Shown here: one piece after another, positions 1-12,612 of the stretch | Layout: the number at the start of each line of letters is the position of its first letter | Position numbering within the stretch: position 1 is the stretch's first letter | NCBI GenBank assembly: GCA_902729315.2 | Contig: LR746266.1 | Span: forward strand, 3,420,759-3,484,758 | Direction: 5' to 3' | Source of the DNA: Spirodela intermedia | Lineage: Eukaryota; Streptophyta; Magnoliopsida; Alismatales; Araceae | Length of the DNA: 64,000 nt | Notes under the pieces: model-generated | What the model was told of the DNA's origin: nothing | Databases searched by the model: none | The model's input: the letters and a program-made list of their open reading frames with translations, nothing else | Program-made: the position numbers and the translations under genes

Positions 1-2400
1 CTGTGTGAATCAATATGAAAATAAAGGATCGTTTTCAGAAGCAATGTAAGATATTCTTGATCTATGAATGAACGAATATGATCAAGTTCTATAACTCAAA
101 TGGCATGCATTGCAAAATGATTTACTCGGCACAGTCGATAATGCAATGGAAAGAGTAATAAAGAAAGTAGGATTGGTTTCAAATGGCAGCTTATCATCAA
201 GGCTTTAAAACCTCAAAATGATACACCATGGCTTCCTTGACCCCAAAAAATAGGAAAAAAAATCTCATGCTAAGATTACAACATCCAGAACAAAGGGGAT
301 AAGCTAAAGCCGAAGAGATCAAAAATGGGTAAAGAATCAAATCGTTGCAAGAGAGATTTTTTTCACAATCCATCAAAAGTTCTAAAAGGCAAGTCAGTGC
401 CATAAAATTGTTAGAAGAGGGAAAAATTTAAACCCTACATTGACGTATAAGAAGTGCAGGAAGTCATCATGTTTGGGAGAATTTGATGATGCCACACACC
501 AATGTTGATGAGATCTTTATGTTTTTTTATGATCTAAAACAAACCTAAAGCATGTTAGTCCCAGTCGTTGAAAAGAACATAAAAAACCTGCAAGATCCTT
601 ATTTAAATTCTCCCCCACCGAAAAGCAAAGGATGATGACATTCGCTCCTCCTGCCCCGGTCCCCTCAACATCGCAAGAAACTCAAGAACTAAGTCTTCAC
701 TCTAACACTATGTTCATCAACATACTTGAAACACTGGCTCGGTATGACAAAAAATAATCAATATGAAAGCCTCCATGGGATTGCATGATAATTCAGTCAC
801 AACGTTGGCAGAATATTGAGGATCAGTAGTATAAACCCTAACGACAAGTGGTTTGGTTTCTCTTTCTCTGTGCCCTTCAAAAGTTACTGATATAATTTCA
901 CATGCCATAAGAAGAACAATGTTTTCTCTGGTCGTACTGGCAAAGTAGATCATAAGATCGTCTCGTGGGCACTTTCACCCGGGAATCTCAAGAGGTAGAA
1001 AGAGTAGATATTGAACGGGCAGAAACATGATTTTATCAATGGATGAAATGGTTAGACATCGCGTTTTCTGAGAATTAGGCCTAATTCAAGCCATCTAGAT
1101 CTGATCATTGAAGACGGAGGATAGACTGTAAACCACACAGTGTACATCTTGCAAGGATGAAGATACAACATGGTTTTGCTGAAATCAGAAACGGTTTATT
1201 AATCTCTGGTGCCCTAATCTTTCGTCATCTTCGATCCTTGAAAGACTTTAACTTTCCCCGTCATTGATAATTTTGTGTCATCCCTTGCCAAGGATAAGAT
1301 AGTCAAGGACAACAGATGTACACAAATAACCCTGATAGGATGGTAAGATCGATGGCTGCAACGAAGAACAAGGTCGTCGATATAAAATAATCCAAAGAAT
1401 TTCTTCCTGTATTAGGAATATCCCAACAGGTGGGCAGTGGGCAAATGGTCAGCCATTCAAACTGACACATGCCACGCATAGTCAGTCAAACGACCGTTTC
1501 CCAGATCACGATCCCCCCATAAATCCATAAGGTGCCATGTTTCTCAGATCCCACGAGGAAATCAGCGAACCCATGCGCGAGGTTCTTGCGGAACAAACAT
1601 CTACCGAACTTACAGCAGGAAATATAACTTTCTTGAAGGATTGAAGATTGTATCTAGGAGATGCTCAACAGGCGCACACAGAGAGGAGCACCCAAATAAC
1701 ATCAAAACGAGGCAAACCTAGCCAATTCAAGCCTAAACAGGCCCCTTGCCTCGGACCACGGTGCCCGACCACAGAAAATTTCCCCCTAGAGAAAACAGAG
1801 AGGACCCAACAGCCACCCAGACTGAGGATCGCCCCCAGAGGAACAACGATGAACATGCTGGGTCTCAGGTCGGAGTCGGTTTCCACATACCTTCGAGAGA
1901 TTTCGGAGGCCTCGGCTCCCACCAGAGAGAGCCACGACGATCACAGCTCGCGCAGCCAGCAGTGCCAATATCAATACAACTCCTCCCCTGAAATTGTACA
2001 CGGACTTGCATTTTACTACGCTTCTGCCACTGGCTCTCCTGCCGACTTAACAAAACAAAATATCAATAAAAACGCCGACTTCATCCAGATCTTTTGCGCT
2101 CAGCATCACATTTATGAGAATAATAATAATAATAATAATAATATTTTTATCTTAGATATTTCTGGGCTCCGTTAATAGGAAGAAGCTCATTTATAAAATC
2201 CCATGGAAGAAGAAAGCGATGATCACGATGGAGACGAGAGACGAGAGATAAGGTATTTTTAGGAATAAATAGAATATAAGATTCGACTGGTATCAGAATA
2301 TTACCGGGAAATTCAGGGGAAACGAGCACCGTTTCGGGGCCTTGACTGCATTGATGGAGATATCTCTGTCGTTTCGCGCTGGATTTGGCTAAGCTGATGT
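1..2400. other. No confident gene; AT-rich, with a GC-richer patch at 1660-2060
   Basis: I see no coding region I can assign. The GC-richer patch at about 1660-2060 has short open frames on both strands. On the minus strand one of these ends at a good splice-donor-like GTATGT (about 1870-1877), so this could be the first exon of a minus-strand gene or a transcribed leader. A minus-strand open frame at 717-953 (78 codons) matches no family I recognise. No chain of exons closes in phase, so I leave the stretch unassigned. Confidence 0.3.
2119..2142. repeat. (AAT)n microsatellite
   Basis: Eight perfect AAT trinucleotides, visible directly. They lie in unassigned AT-rich DNA. Confidence 0.9.
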
Positions 2401-2608
2401 TTGATTCAAGTGCGAGTGACGTAGAAGCGCCGTGGCGAAGGGGCAGGTGGGAGATTGACTGGAATTGGGGGGGCATTTACCGGCATTTTATATGTGGTCA
2501 ACGATCTTCTTGGAGGCATATAGTCAAAAGGGAGGAGGGTCTGCTTTTGACCCGCGCATCTTCTCTGACCGGGCGGGCTCCCCCAGTGGCGCCGCGCGGC
2601 GGCGGCGC

Positions 2609-2612
<4 letters not shown>

Positions 2613-2656
<44 letters not shown>
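2613..2656. repeat. (CTGG)11 tetranucleotide microsatellite
   Basis: Eleven perfect CTGG units directly after a GC-rich stretch. Short open frames across it give meaningless GWLA or QPAS repeats, so I do not treat it as coding. Confidence 0.95.
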
Positions 2657-3171
2657 TGGCTGGCTCCTCAGTCGTTCTACGAATCTCCCTCACTAACAGA
2701 CCCACCATAACCATTCAATGGACGCGATTGGCTGAATCCATCCGCCCGACTGGCAATTGGGAAAAGATTAATGATAGGGTCTAGTGGATCGTCCGAAAAT
2801 AACCTTTTTTTTCAAAACGGCAGGCACCGGATGAACTTCCATCCATCATCATCATCGTCTCTTCTTTCTCGTTAGGGTTGTCGGGGGGATCCTGAGGAAA
2901 AAGATAAGGCATTAAGCTCTGACCAAAATCCGATGTGGGTGGGACTCGAGAGGTGACCATTAATGACAGAAACCAGCGAGCTGCCCTCGGGTACCAACCA
3001 TTCATCAATGGGGAATTTAATGAGAAGGGGGGGGGGAAGGGGGGGACTGTCCGGCACTTGGAGATTAGTCCCCAGAGTCAACGAGCCAGAAGAAGAGTTA
3101 AGCCCCCCCAGGGTAGCAAAGAAAACGGAAACGCTTCGACTTCTTTACAGCATCAGGGACGATATCGTCCA

Positions 3172-3175
<4 letters not shown>
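2657..3175. other. Intergenic, nothing identified
   Basis: Mixed-composition DNA between two microsatellites, with a G-run near 3027-3049. Overlapping short frames occur on both strands, but none resembles a known protein. Confidence 0.4.

Positions 3176-3220
<45 letters not shown>
3176..3220. repeat. (CT)n microsatellite
   Basis: About 22 uninterrupted CT dinucleotides. The tract lies some 550 bp beyond the stop codon of the minus-strand gene that ends at 3771. Confidence 0.95.
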
Positions 3221-3225
<5 letters not shown>

Positions 3226-3770
3226 GACTTCCTCAGAAAAGAACAAAGAAAACCCGGCAGACTTTTATCATCATATGCCGGACGAAGAGACGCACGGGGC
3301 AAGTGGTGAACTGGATTTATTCATTTTATTTTCTTTCCGGGGCCGAAAAGAATGGGCTGGACCAAGCTCCCAGCTTTCTCGATTATGTCAAAATTAAAAC
3401 CGCATATTTCTCAAAAAAAACGTTTTAACATATTATAAAGTTTGAAAAATCATCATATTGACCATAAAGCGGTAAAGCATCGTCATACCATGCTATCGCC
3501 CGTGATTTTTCTGCAGAGGAAAACTCAGTACAGCTCAATAAGAGTTTTTACACAGCCATGATTAATGGGACCATATTTCTTCGTCACTCTATTTCATGGA
3601 GAAATCAGTTACTAGAACCAAAGTAGTAGTAACATGGGCTCAAATTCTTACAAGTAAATAATGCGTAGTATCACCACTGTACGCAAAAATTGGCAAGATA
3701 ATGTGTTGTATTCACATTTGTGAACTGACAGACGGTGTATAGCGACTACTTACAGTGGTAGGCTATAACT

Positions 3771-6417
3771 TTAACCCGTAAAGAACCTCTTCCATGACTG
3801 CCATGGCAGAAAGCCGCCTACAAGGGAGAGTGAGTCAGAGTCTCATAGGTTCGATGGTTGCCGTTCCATGTCAGATCTAGTATAGAATCAAACAGAGGAA
3901 AGAGGTTGACTTCGGAGGTGATAGAATTCGTTGACATACCGCAACCGGGGCAGCGGCCATACAGACCCTCTACTTCAACAAGTCCGGAGCCACCACAGAC
4001 TTCACAGCTTCTCTGTGCAGCCTGTTAAATTTTTGGCTCGTTAGACGCTGATTTAATCAGAATCACAAAACAACACAAAATGGGTACGAATGGGAATGAA
4101 GTGCAGCGATTAGGATTTACTTTGATGAATGCGGTGATGGAACAAAATACTACATTATTATGATAATGATTGAACGATTGATAGCATGGAGATAATCCCT
4201 TGTCATCCGGGCAACAATAAATGGGATCAGATTCGTTGTAAAGAGAGCGAATAAGTAGACACAATGGTCACAGAGAACTTAGAAATTTGTGCATAGAGGA
4301 AAAATTAAGACCAGACTATATACGCATTAGCAGAGACACCAAATTTGTGCATAGAGTTAGTCACTCGTGTACCCCATAATTTGTCATCCATTAGAAATAT
4401 TTCAACCCTAATTGTGAGGTATCATGAACCCCAGGTATCATCCTTCTAGCTTCCTGCCAATTTGGGACACGCTGAGCAGAGAAGTCTGAATCATGCCAAA
4501 AAGTGCTTCCGACTGAATTACTGCAGTAGAGGACACTGCTGTAAATGTTTGACACCCATCAATAACTTTATACCTGGTCGTCATGAAATTCAGCCTCCAG
4601 ATATCGAGTGCTAAAATGTGCATTATAAATATCAACGTAACTTGAAAGAAAGTTTATGTCCTTCGTCATCAAGTAATCATTAAAGTATGCCCATCCTTTA
4701 ACAAGAATACATTAGATGAGAAAAATCTCACTTTTAAAAAGCTGTACTCTAATGTAAAATGAAACCTTATATTACCATACTTTAAATTACATGAAGTTTA
4801 AAGGACAAGTAAAACTAATAATTTCAAATTTATTACATCACCTTCAACTATGATAACTTCAAAACACAGATAAAATACGTGTTATTTCATGATTTTCTCG
4901 AGACAAAACATTCTAGGGACATGAAATAGATGGAGACTAGAAGAAAGGTGTCTGATAGGGAAAGAGCCATATGAATATCTTACAGTCAGTCTTCAAGAAA
5001 TATGAATGACATTGTACCTCCTTTCTTTCATCAGGGGGTAGGGAATAGGTAAGATTCATTAAGTGCTAGCGAAGGAACCATAACTGAACCTCTTAGGTAG
5101 TTAAATTCACCGCAATGGAGATTCACCCTCATACATGTGGTGGTACAGAGTCTGTAATGGAATTTCCTGACGTCGAAAATCAAAAAAAGAGATCTGGCTG
5201 TTTAAATTCATATGGTGGCCCGGATCTCCAGAGAAAACTGGATTTACACATCTAAACAATATTTTGGATGTCTTTATAAATTTGTGTAAACATATTACTC
5301 GGGTTCATGAGATCAGGAAAGTAAGACGCAAACGAAGCCTCTATCCAAAGTCGTTTTGTTCGAAAAAAATTGACACATTACCATCGTGAGAAGTTAACAT
5401 TCCCTGGTTAGACAGGATAGATCACATTAAAGAGCTGAATCACGATTGTATCAATTACTTCGCACCATGAGTTGAAAGCAGTATTAATGTCACATTATTC
5501 ATCAGGGGATTCCGACTATCTATGTAAACATACTTGGACAGGAGGCACGACTCGCATGCTTTAAAATTCCAAGACATAAAAATATGGTGCACATTACTTT
5601 AATTTTATTTGTAGACGAAATCAAATTTACCCTCGTACATTGATGAGAGATCAATGCAGAAGAAATATTATGGCCTGAATCCAGTTTCAGTACCCCCCCC
5701 AACCTTTCTTTTTAGATAGCTCGAGGGCTGTATAATTCAGAATGAGACGCGCAACTACTCGAAGGGTAGGGTACTTGTTAAATTCAACTGTTTTCTACCC
5801 AACTCTGGGACACGTGCCGTAATCCTGGAGGACAAATACTAAATCCAGGATCAACTATGAGGAAAATTATTATATTAATAATTCAATTTACAATTCATTG
5901 AATTTATGTGGCTCATGCAACTTCTTATCCAGCAAAGAGATAGTGAATCACCATCCGAGAGACAAGTAAAAGGTCCCAATTCTTTCTTCGAGATGAGCTT
6001 AAGATCAACTCACAATTCGTTTGCTGAACTCGATTCCCGCGACGACGAATGGTGTGATTCCAGCTGCAATATTTTCAGTTGAATCAGGGTCTAAAAAGGC
6101 GAAGACCAATAGTGTCGCATACTCTGTTGACCATGACGTATCAAGGACAACAGGTACTACTTAGTCAAGCCAAATTCTAAAATATCGGTACCTAAGGCGC
6201 CGACAGTGATTTGCCAGGAAATCTCCACGGGAGGGAGGTCAGAAGGTCCCTCAATGGCTCGGATAACGTGGGAAGACCTACTGACGCGGCCAGTATCCCC
6301 TCGCCGGATCCAGCTGCCTCTTCGAAGGATGCCAGGGTTGAGCCTGTCGCTTGCCGGCAGGATCGCCGCCGCCGAGGGCCGGCATGGGACGCTCCTGGGA
6401 ACTAACGAAACCTCCAT
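3771..6417 (-). CDS. Small plastid-targeted membrane protein with a DnaJ-type cysteine-rich motif
   Basis: Rebuilt from four exons: 6417-6192, 6063-6014, 4021-3940 and 3817-3771 (134 residues). Every junction is GT-AG and the phases close exactly. Residues 1-60 are basic and Ser/Arg-rich, like a chloroplast transit peptide. Residues 68-90 form one hydrophobic segment (WQITVGALAGITPFVVAGIE). Residues 98-119 carry two CxxC pairs (CEVCGGSG and CPGC), half of a DnaJ central zinc finger. The protein ends in GGFLPWQSWKRFFTG, a C-terminus I associate with small plant DnaJ/Hsp40 cysteine-rich superfamily proteins. There is no J domain. Family knowledge suggests thylakoid or envelope location with a redox or holdase-like role; that is inference. 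Intron 2 is unusually long (about 2 kb) for so small a gene. Exon calls are firm, the exact function is not. Confidence 0.88.
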
Positions 6418-6513
6418 CAGACAGGTCGTTCACTCTGCGCAGAGGCGTGTGGCGCGCGCGAAGCCCCACCGTTCGCTCAGGAGAACAAGCCATCCGCGTA
6501 TTCCGGCACTCTC

Positions 6514-6523
6514 TATATATATA
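6514..6523 (-). promoter_or_regulatory. Candidate TATA box for the minus-strand DnaJ-type gene
   Basis: An alternating TA tract lies about 100 bp upstream of the initiator ATG at 6417, a sensible distance for a plant TATA box with a short 5' leader. Position is the only evidence. Confidence 0.4.
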
Positions 6524-6539
6524 CATATCTACCTTGCGC

Positions 6540-8303
6540 CGGGGAGAATAAGACTTGGGATAAACCCATAATTTTTATTGAATGTACATTAAAAACTTTT
6601 AATATTAAATAATTAGCCATTTACCTTCTCTCGTGGAGAGAGAGAGATTCCGCGATAGGGCAGCCCAAAGTGGACGCTAGGGCCTCGATCCCCGTGACGC
6701 CAGCGTCGTGGAAGGATGACGAGTACCGACCATCTTCGCATATATAAAAATATGTATATATTACTTGGTTTAATTAACATACGAATATATTACCATATTT
6801 TATGTCAAACCCAGCCTCCTGACTTCTAACGGGCAAAAACCCGACATTAATTACTAACTGATAAATATCCGGTCAAAAATGCTCTTTTCTCGGAGGATTT
6901 AGCGAGCACGTGGTAGTTAGTTTTCATTTAAAGCGGGGAAAACACGTCCATATTTACAATGCCACATCATCATTTTCGTCACGTTAATCCGGAAAATTTA
7001 TTCCCCAACTTCTGTAATTAATAAATGCGGCTGTATTCAATAAAATACACACGATTCGTTGCATTGTCTCGGGGATCGGGAACTGGCGCGGCCCACTAGG
7101 CCCCTTATTAGTCTAATAACGAAATGGAGGAGGATAATGATGAGATAGAGCGCAGTTATTATTATTATTATATATTTTAATAGTAAAGACAAGATCCCCC
7201 GGTCTAAATGGAATCGTGGGAACTCCGGCCGGTTCAACGGACCTCCGAACCTGCCAGGGCCCGGACGGGGGGCTGACCGGTGGAGCCGGGCAAGCTCGCC
7301 CTGAAGGGCCCTGATTGCCTCGTATAAAGACGGAAATACCCTCACCTTATCCGAGGAATTGACGGGCCTGGCGTCCGTCCAACCGCGGTTCAGGGGAACC
7401 CGTCCGACAAATAAATTAATTTCACCCCGCGCTGTCTTCTCACAGCCGGTATTTAAATCACGCGAAAAAATAAATAAATAGGGAATTTCACCGGTGATGG
7501 GCGTGCTGCGACTCATCTCAGCCGTCGGTGAAGGAGATCGGACGGGCGGAGCCGGATCTGACGTGTCGCTGATTGGGGTGGAGGGAAACTTCGGAGGGCG
7601 GCGAGGGTCGGGACAGTACCGCAGCCGTAAATTTCCACATATTATGAAAATAATGACGCAATAATTATACAGGAAGCTTCATGTGTGGGGGTACGTTGGT
7701 CATTTAAAGGGCGGGGGGGAGCAAATACAGCCCGTGAATTTATGGGCTTCCCCCTTTACCTCTTCGTTAGCCGCGTAATTATCTGAAACGACAAAGTACA
7801 CCCTGTCATTCTTCGACGTTTGAAAAAAGCCAGAAGAGAGAGAGAGAGAGAGAGAGAGAAAGAGGAAAGAGAGAGGGGGCGGGGGTAAGAAATCCCTCCA
7901 GTGACAGTCGTTTCTAACCAGATCGAGCTGGGAGCGGGGTTGTTTTTTTATTCTTTTGTTGAAGCAGTTTTCGTGATCATTTGAGGGATCAGAGAGATGA
8001 AAACGTAATGTTCGCATTCTTAGACTTGAAAGGTTCTCATTTTTTTTGGGTTCTTAGGATTTGAGCATAGGGGCGGAGTTTTATATCTGTCAGCGCTTGC
8101 CCTTGCTAGTCCGTTGTCCTTTTTAGAAGATGTGGTGTCCCTCAGAGGAGTGCGAGAGGGGAGTGGATGAGATTTGAGGGCCGCGGGGCTCTGACTTGAG
8201 TCGGGGGTTTCTAGTCTTCTCCGGGAAAGCCACAGCCTGAGTGAGGAACTTCTACTACATGGTACATACCCTTCGTGCTCTTCTTCCCTTTCACGCGTGT
8301 AGA
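6540..8303. other. Intergenic region between divergent genes
   Basis: This separates the minus-strand gene starting at 6417 from the plus-strand gene at 9780. It mixes AT-rich stretches with a GC-rich patch at about 7200-7600. A 159-codon minus-strand open frame (7037-7516) has no recognisable family and contains a run of isoleucines from an ATT repeat, so I treat it as chance. A short (GA)n tract sits near 7837-7860. Confidence 0.4.
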
Positions 8304-8872
8304 TCTTCTTCTTCTTCTTCTTCTTCTTCTTCTTCTTCTTCTTTTTCTTCTTCTTCTTCTTTTTCTTCTTCTTTTTCTTCTTCTTCTTGTTTTTCTTCTT
8401 CTTCTTCTTCTTCTTCTTGTTTTTCTTCTTCTTCTTCTTCTTCTTCTTCTTCTTCTTCTTCTTCTTCTTGTTTTTCTTCTTCTTCTTCTTCTTCTTCTTC
8501 TTCTTCTTCTTGTTTTTCTTCTTCTTCTTCTTGTTCTTCTTCTTCTTCTTCTTCTTCTTCTTCCTTCTTCTTCCTTCTTCTTCCTTCTTCTTCCTTCTTC
8601 TTCCTTCTTCTTCCTTCTTCTTCCTTCTTCTTCCTTCTTCTTCCTTCTTCTTCCTTCTTCTTCTTCTTCTTCTTCTTCTTCTTCTTCTTCCTTCTTCTTC
8701 CTTCTTCTTCTTCTTCTTCTTCTTCTTCTTCTTCTTCCTTCTTCTTCTTCTTCTTCTTCTTCCTTCTTCTTCTTCTTCTTCTTCTTCTTCTTCTTCTTCT
8801 TCTTCTTCTTCCTTCTTCTTCCTTCTTCTTCCTTCTTCTTCCTTCTTCTTCTTCTTCTTCTTCTTCTTCTTC
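8304..8872. repeat. Long TTC/GAA pyrimidine-purine repeat tract
   Basis: About 570 bp of almost pure pyrimidine on the plus strand. The base unit is TTC. The first part is interrupted by TTTTC and TTG variants. From about 8563 it changes into blocks of the heptamer TTCTTCC, then returns to TTC. Long open frames in all phases here (poly-Ser, poly-Leu, poly-Lys/Glu) are artefacts of the repeat. It ends about 900 bp upstream of the CCCH protein ATG. Tracts of this type can form triplex DNA. Confidence 0.97.
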
Positions 8873-9779
8873 ATCACTTGTAATGGGTTTCGGTTGGTAT
8901 GTTCTTGAGCTCCGTCGGTGGACTGAAGGTGTTCCTTTTGTTTTGGCCGTTTTCCGTTGCATGCCATTTTAGGATTTGGTTCATGTTGTCTGTCTGTATG
9001 GATGTGGTTCCGAGGGGCTTCGTCCGTGGTTTCCTCTCACAGATATTTTCGCATGCTTCTGTTGATCTCTCTGTTGAAACCTCCCGGACTAAAGGGGCTA
9101 TTCTTTTCCTTCTTCTCTCCTCGGGTTTTCGCCGAGAAAAGCCGGCATGCGGCGTACCCAGCGAAACCTTGCTTTTGTCACCACTGAAATCGACTCGAAA
9201 AATGAGGTTTCGGTCCTCTTCTTCTTCCTCGCACTCTGTGTTCTGTGGCCGTGAACCGGATTGATGACCTATTTTAAGTTCCTCGCCAAGGACTGGACCC
9301 AGTGGCTAGCCCTGCCTGCGTCCGTTTGTTCTTTTTCTAGTCTTAAATGCTGTGTTTGCGACTCTCTCTCTTTTAGATAGAAGGCTGGCGGCCATCAGGG
9401 TAATGCTAGGGTTTGGTCTTTGGTTGTTTTTAGCATCGTCGAGGACTGTGCCGGCTCAGAAGAGGGCCTGGGAGGTTTCCTCCCTCAATGCCCCTTTGTA
9501 GGTAGACGCCATTTCCTGCGCTAGATCTTTCACTTATTCGCGGATCTTTGCTCATCAGCAGCTTCCTCTCAGATTTCTTACCTTTTTTAGGTCTCGAGTT
9601 CTTCCGTCTTGCGCCGCATGCCCCCGAGTTGCTCGTTAGAGGCTTATTCCGATTTTCCTCTCCTGGATAATAATACCCGGTGCTTCTACCTGTGCTGAAA
9701 AGATTGTTTTCTTCTTCTTCTTCTTCTTTTATTTTTTTCTTTCCTTGATTATCGTCCCTGCGGAGAAGATTATTATGAT
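8873..9779. other. Likely promoter and 5' leader of the CCCH/RRM gene
   Basis: Mixed-composition DNA with many short pyrimidine tracts, including TTC runs at 9711-9726 just before the ATG. No protein-coding frame resembles a known family. A 5' UTR intron is possible but I cannot place one. Confidence 0.4.
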
Positions 9780-11304
9780 ATGGATTTCTCGGAGGCCACG
9801 AAGATCGTTTTCACCCGAATCCAGATGATCGAGCCGGAGCTGGTCTCGAAGATCATCGGCTACCTCCTGCTCAAGGACTATGGCGATCGGGAGATGATCA
9901 GGCTGGCGTTTGGGCCGGACAGCGCCATTCATTCTCTCATTGGCGAAGCCAAAGCCGCCCTCCCGGGCCTCGCATTGTCTCCCAGGCCACCGGCGTTGGC
10001 CCCCATGCACGCCGTCCCCGATGCCCCCCTTCAATTTCCGTCCTATTCTCCGACCACCGCTCGGCCATTCTCCTCGTCCTTGCCTGCATTTCGGGGGCCA
10101 GCTCTCTACTGGGACCGGCAGCTCCCCCAAGAGCAGCAGCAAGCTCTGCACGGCGTTGACTTTGGCCCTACTGCGCGATACCCTGATGGAGTCAGTGAGG
10201 ACTACCTTCAACAAGCCCACTTCCTGAGCGGCCTGGACGACTCGCTGGATCCCCTGAATCCTGCAAACTCGGGCTTTCTTGGTGGCTACTACCACCATGA
10301 GCCGGCGTTGACCCCAAGATCTGCGAGGAGGTCGCCGGGGCCACCCGAGTTGACCCCCAAAGTCTGCCACTACTACTTCAAGGGGTACTGTAAGCATGGC
10401 TCCAACTGCCGGTACTACCATGGCCAGAACGTTTTGACTTCCCAGCTCCTCAGCGCGAGCTCCAACGATCTGGTCAACGAGGACAGTTCAATCTCTCCCG
10501 GGTCGCTTGAGAAGCTCGAGCATGAGCTCACAGAGCTACTCAAGTCGAGGGGCGGGCAGCCCATCTCCATCGCAATGCTCCCAATGCTCTACTTCGAAAG
10601 GTATGGCAAGGTGCTCCAGGCTGACGGTTACCTCACCGAGAGCCAGCGGCATGGAAAGGCTGGCTTCAGCTTGACGAAGCTCCTGGCCCGCCTCAAGAAC
10701 AGCATCCGGATCCTAGATAGGTATTGTTACTGTCAATTATCATTATGAACACTCAATTTCTTTCCAAGAATTGTGTATTTCAATCCATAATATACAATTT
10801 AGTTATCATATGGCGGTGGGTGATACTGTGGTTGATAGTGCTTCTTATTTCCTTTCATATCAAATAGCAGGCCACACGGGCAGCATTCAGTGGTTCTGGT
10901 GGAAGATGCGGGGTGGCATTCGGAGTACCGGAGTGAGCGGGGTGATCTGGGTGGCAGTGTCGCTGGGTCCCAGCAGATCTACCTCACCTTCCCAGCCGAG
11001 AGCGAGTTCTCTGAGGAGGATGTCTCCAACTATTTCAAGTAATTCCCCAGCTCCCTGTTTTGTTGCCATCGGCCGCTCCTCAGCTTGCCCTTTTTGGGGG
11101 GCTCCTGCTTTTGCCAGGCAATTTGGACCGGTCCGTGACGTGAGGATCCCGTGCCAGCAGAAGCGGATGTTCGGGTTTGTCACCTTCGAGAAGCAGGAGA
11201 CAGCACAATTCATCCTGTCTCAGGGGAACCCTCACTTTGTCTGTGGCGCACGTGTCCTCGTCAAGCCATACAAGGAAAAGTCGAGGGTTAGTGACAGGTA
11301 ATCA

Positions 11305-11347
<43 letters not shown>

Positions 11348-12391
11348 TAAATTCATAGAGACTGTGTTAGGATTGTCAGCAGCAGTTGCCAGATCACATT
11401 GGTCTTTATGTCGTGTTTTCTTGATCTTTACAATTTATCAGAGTTCGTGGTGTTGATTGTTGCTCAGACGATTTGATCGTGGTGTGACAGCTCACATTTG
11501 ATCTTTACCATATTGGTTTGAGATCAGTGATGGGTTCATGAGATTTTCGAGTTTTATCTTAGAGGGTTCTATATTTGTGCAGGAAATATATGGAAAAGAT
11601 CGACCATCCCATGCATCATGCTCCTCAGTACCTGGAGATCGATTCAGAGCTTTACCCGAGTGAGTGATCGGTCCCCGGAGCTCTGTACTTGCAAATTTTT
11701 CCTCAGAATGGAGAAAGAAAGGGATCATCCGATCTCTTGTCTCTGCAGTCTCCAGATTCTGCAACAACGCTAGATTGCTCAAGAAGCAGCTGCTTGAGGA
11801 GCACGACCAAGCCCTTGAGCTCGAGAGTCTGCGTTTATCCGAGCTGCGGCTGGTCGCTCCCAAGCTGCTGGTGCAGCCACCTTTCGGTGGCTTTGGCATG
11901 AAGGAACCCAAGATTCCTGAAGGTTGGTTGGCTGATCGGTCATCCTGAGCCATCCTGATTTGGATCAGAATTTCCTCCGCCTCACTAAGAAAAATGTGTT
12001 TTTTTCCTTCTATATGAATGCTCCAGACAGCCCCAGAGATTTCACTTCAGCGGACCACTTCAGTTATCAGCCAGATCTCATGAACGACAGCTCCACAAAC
12101 GACGGCAGGTATAGGAATCCGACCAATACCAACTCCTACAGTGACCAGGACAGGTGAGAAGATCTTCATAAATCTACGCCTAAGGCCGCACATTTCTTCA
12201 TAAATTCATGCACAGAGGGTCGTGCATCCTGGTTTTTCGCCTGAATTTGGTCGGGGGCGGAGATTTGATCTGATAGACGATCTGTACTGACGGCGCCTCG
12301 TGTTTCTCTCTCTTGCAGCCTCGGCCTGTCTCTCCCGGACAGCCCCTTTGCATCCGCATCCGTGGCGAACAGCATATCGACAGTAATTTAG
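9780..12391 (+). CDS. CCCH zinc finger and RRM domain RNA-binding protein
   Basis: Seven exons: 9780-10720, 10871-11038, 11118-11297, 11583-11659, 11749-11922, 12027-12153 and 12319-12391, giving 579 residues with phase closing throughout. Residues 1-60 match the conserved N-terminus of the plant CCCH/RRM group ([12 protein letters not shown], then IIGYLLL). A C-x7-C-x5-C-x3-H zinc finger lies at C196, C204, C210, H214. A helical LOTUS/OST-HTH-like segment spans about 243-314, and an RRM spans about 349-425 with the RNP1-like core [10 protein letters not shown] Gln/Glu/Leu-rich helix follows, then a Ser/Asn-rich tail. The layout matches the rice and Arabidopsis multi-domain CCCH family thought to bind mRNA. 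The start is the first ATG with the conserved N-terminus. Intron 3 opens with a CT microsatellite. Target RNAs cannot be inferred. Confidence 0.93.
11310..11341. repeat. (CT)n microsatellite just inside intron 3 of the CCCH gene
   Basis: A pure CT tract starts about 12 bp after the 5' splice site of intron 3. It lies at the donor end, not where a polypyrimidine tract would serve the acceptor. Confidence 0.9.
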
Positions 12392-12568
12392 AGATCTGGG
12401 TCGTGTGGGAAGGAGATTCTGTAGAGGTAGGAAGGAATATCTGAGAGAAGGCTTATTATACCAAAAGAGGAAGCTTCATGGAAGCAACAGCAGAAAGGAT
12501 TTGAGGATTTGATACACAGGAGAGAGGTCCGGCAGAACCAATCTGTGGCGCCTTCCTTAGGAGAGTTT

Positions 12569-12570
<2 letters not shown>

Positions 12571-12611
<41 letters not shown>
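12571..12611. repeat. (GA)n microsatellite downstream of the CCCH gene
   Basis: About 20 GA units, 180 bp after the stop codon and probably within the 3' UTR. Confidence 0.9.

Positions 12612-12612
<1 letters not shown>

Noticed and set aside
717-953. 78-codon minus-strand open frame
   Set aside because: No recognisable family, no supporting neighbours, and a length within what AT-rich DNA gives by chance.
4390-4635. Minus-strand frames in intron 2 of the DnaJ-type gene that look protein-like
   Set aside because: The flanking exons join in phase without them, the frames contain no known motif, and no good splice pairs include them.
7037-7516. 159-codon minus-strand open frame
   Set aside because: It includes an isoleucine run from an ATT repeat and mixes unrelated compositions; no homology recognised.
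8020-8972. Very long Lys/Glu-, Ser- and Leu-rich open frames
   Set aside because: They are translations of the TTC/GAA repeat in different phases and have no independent support.
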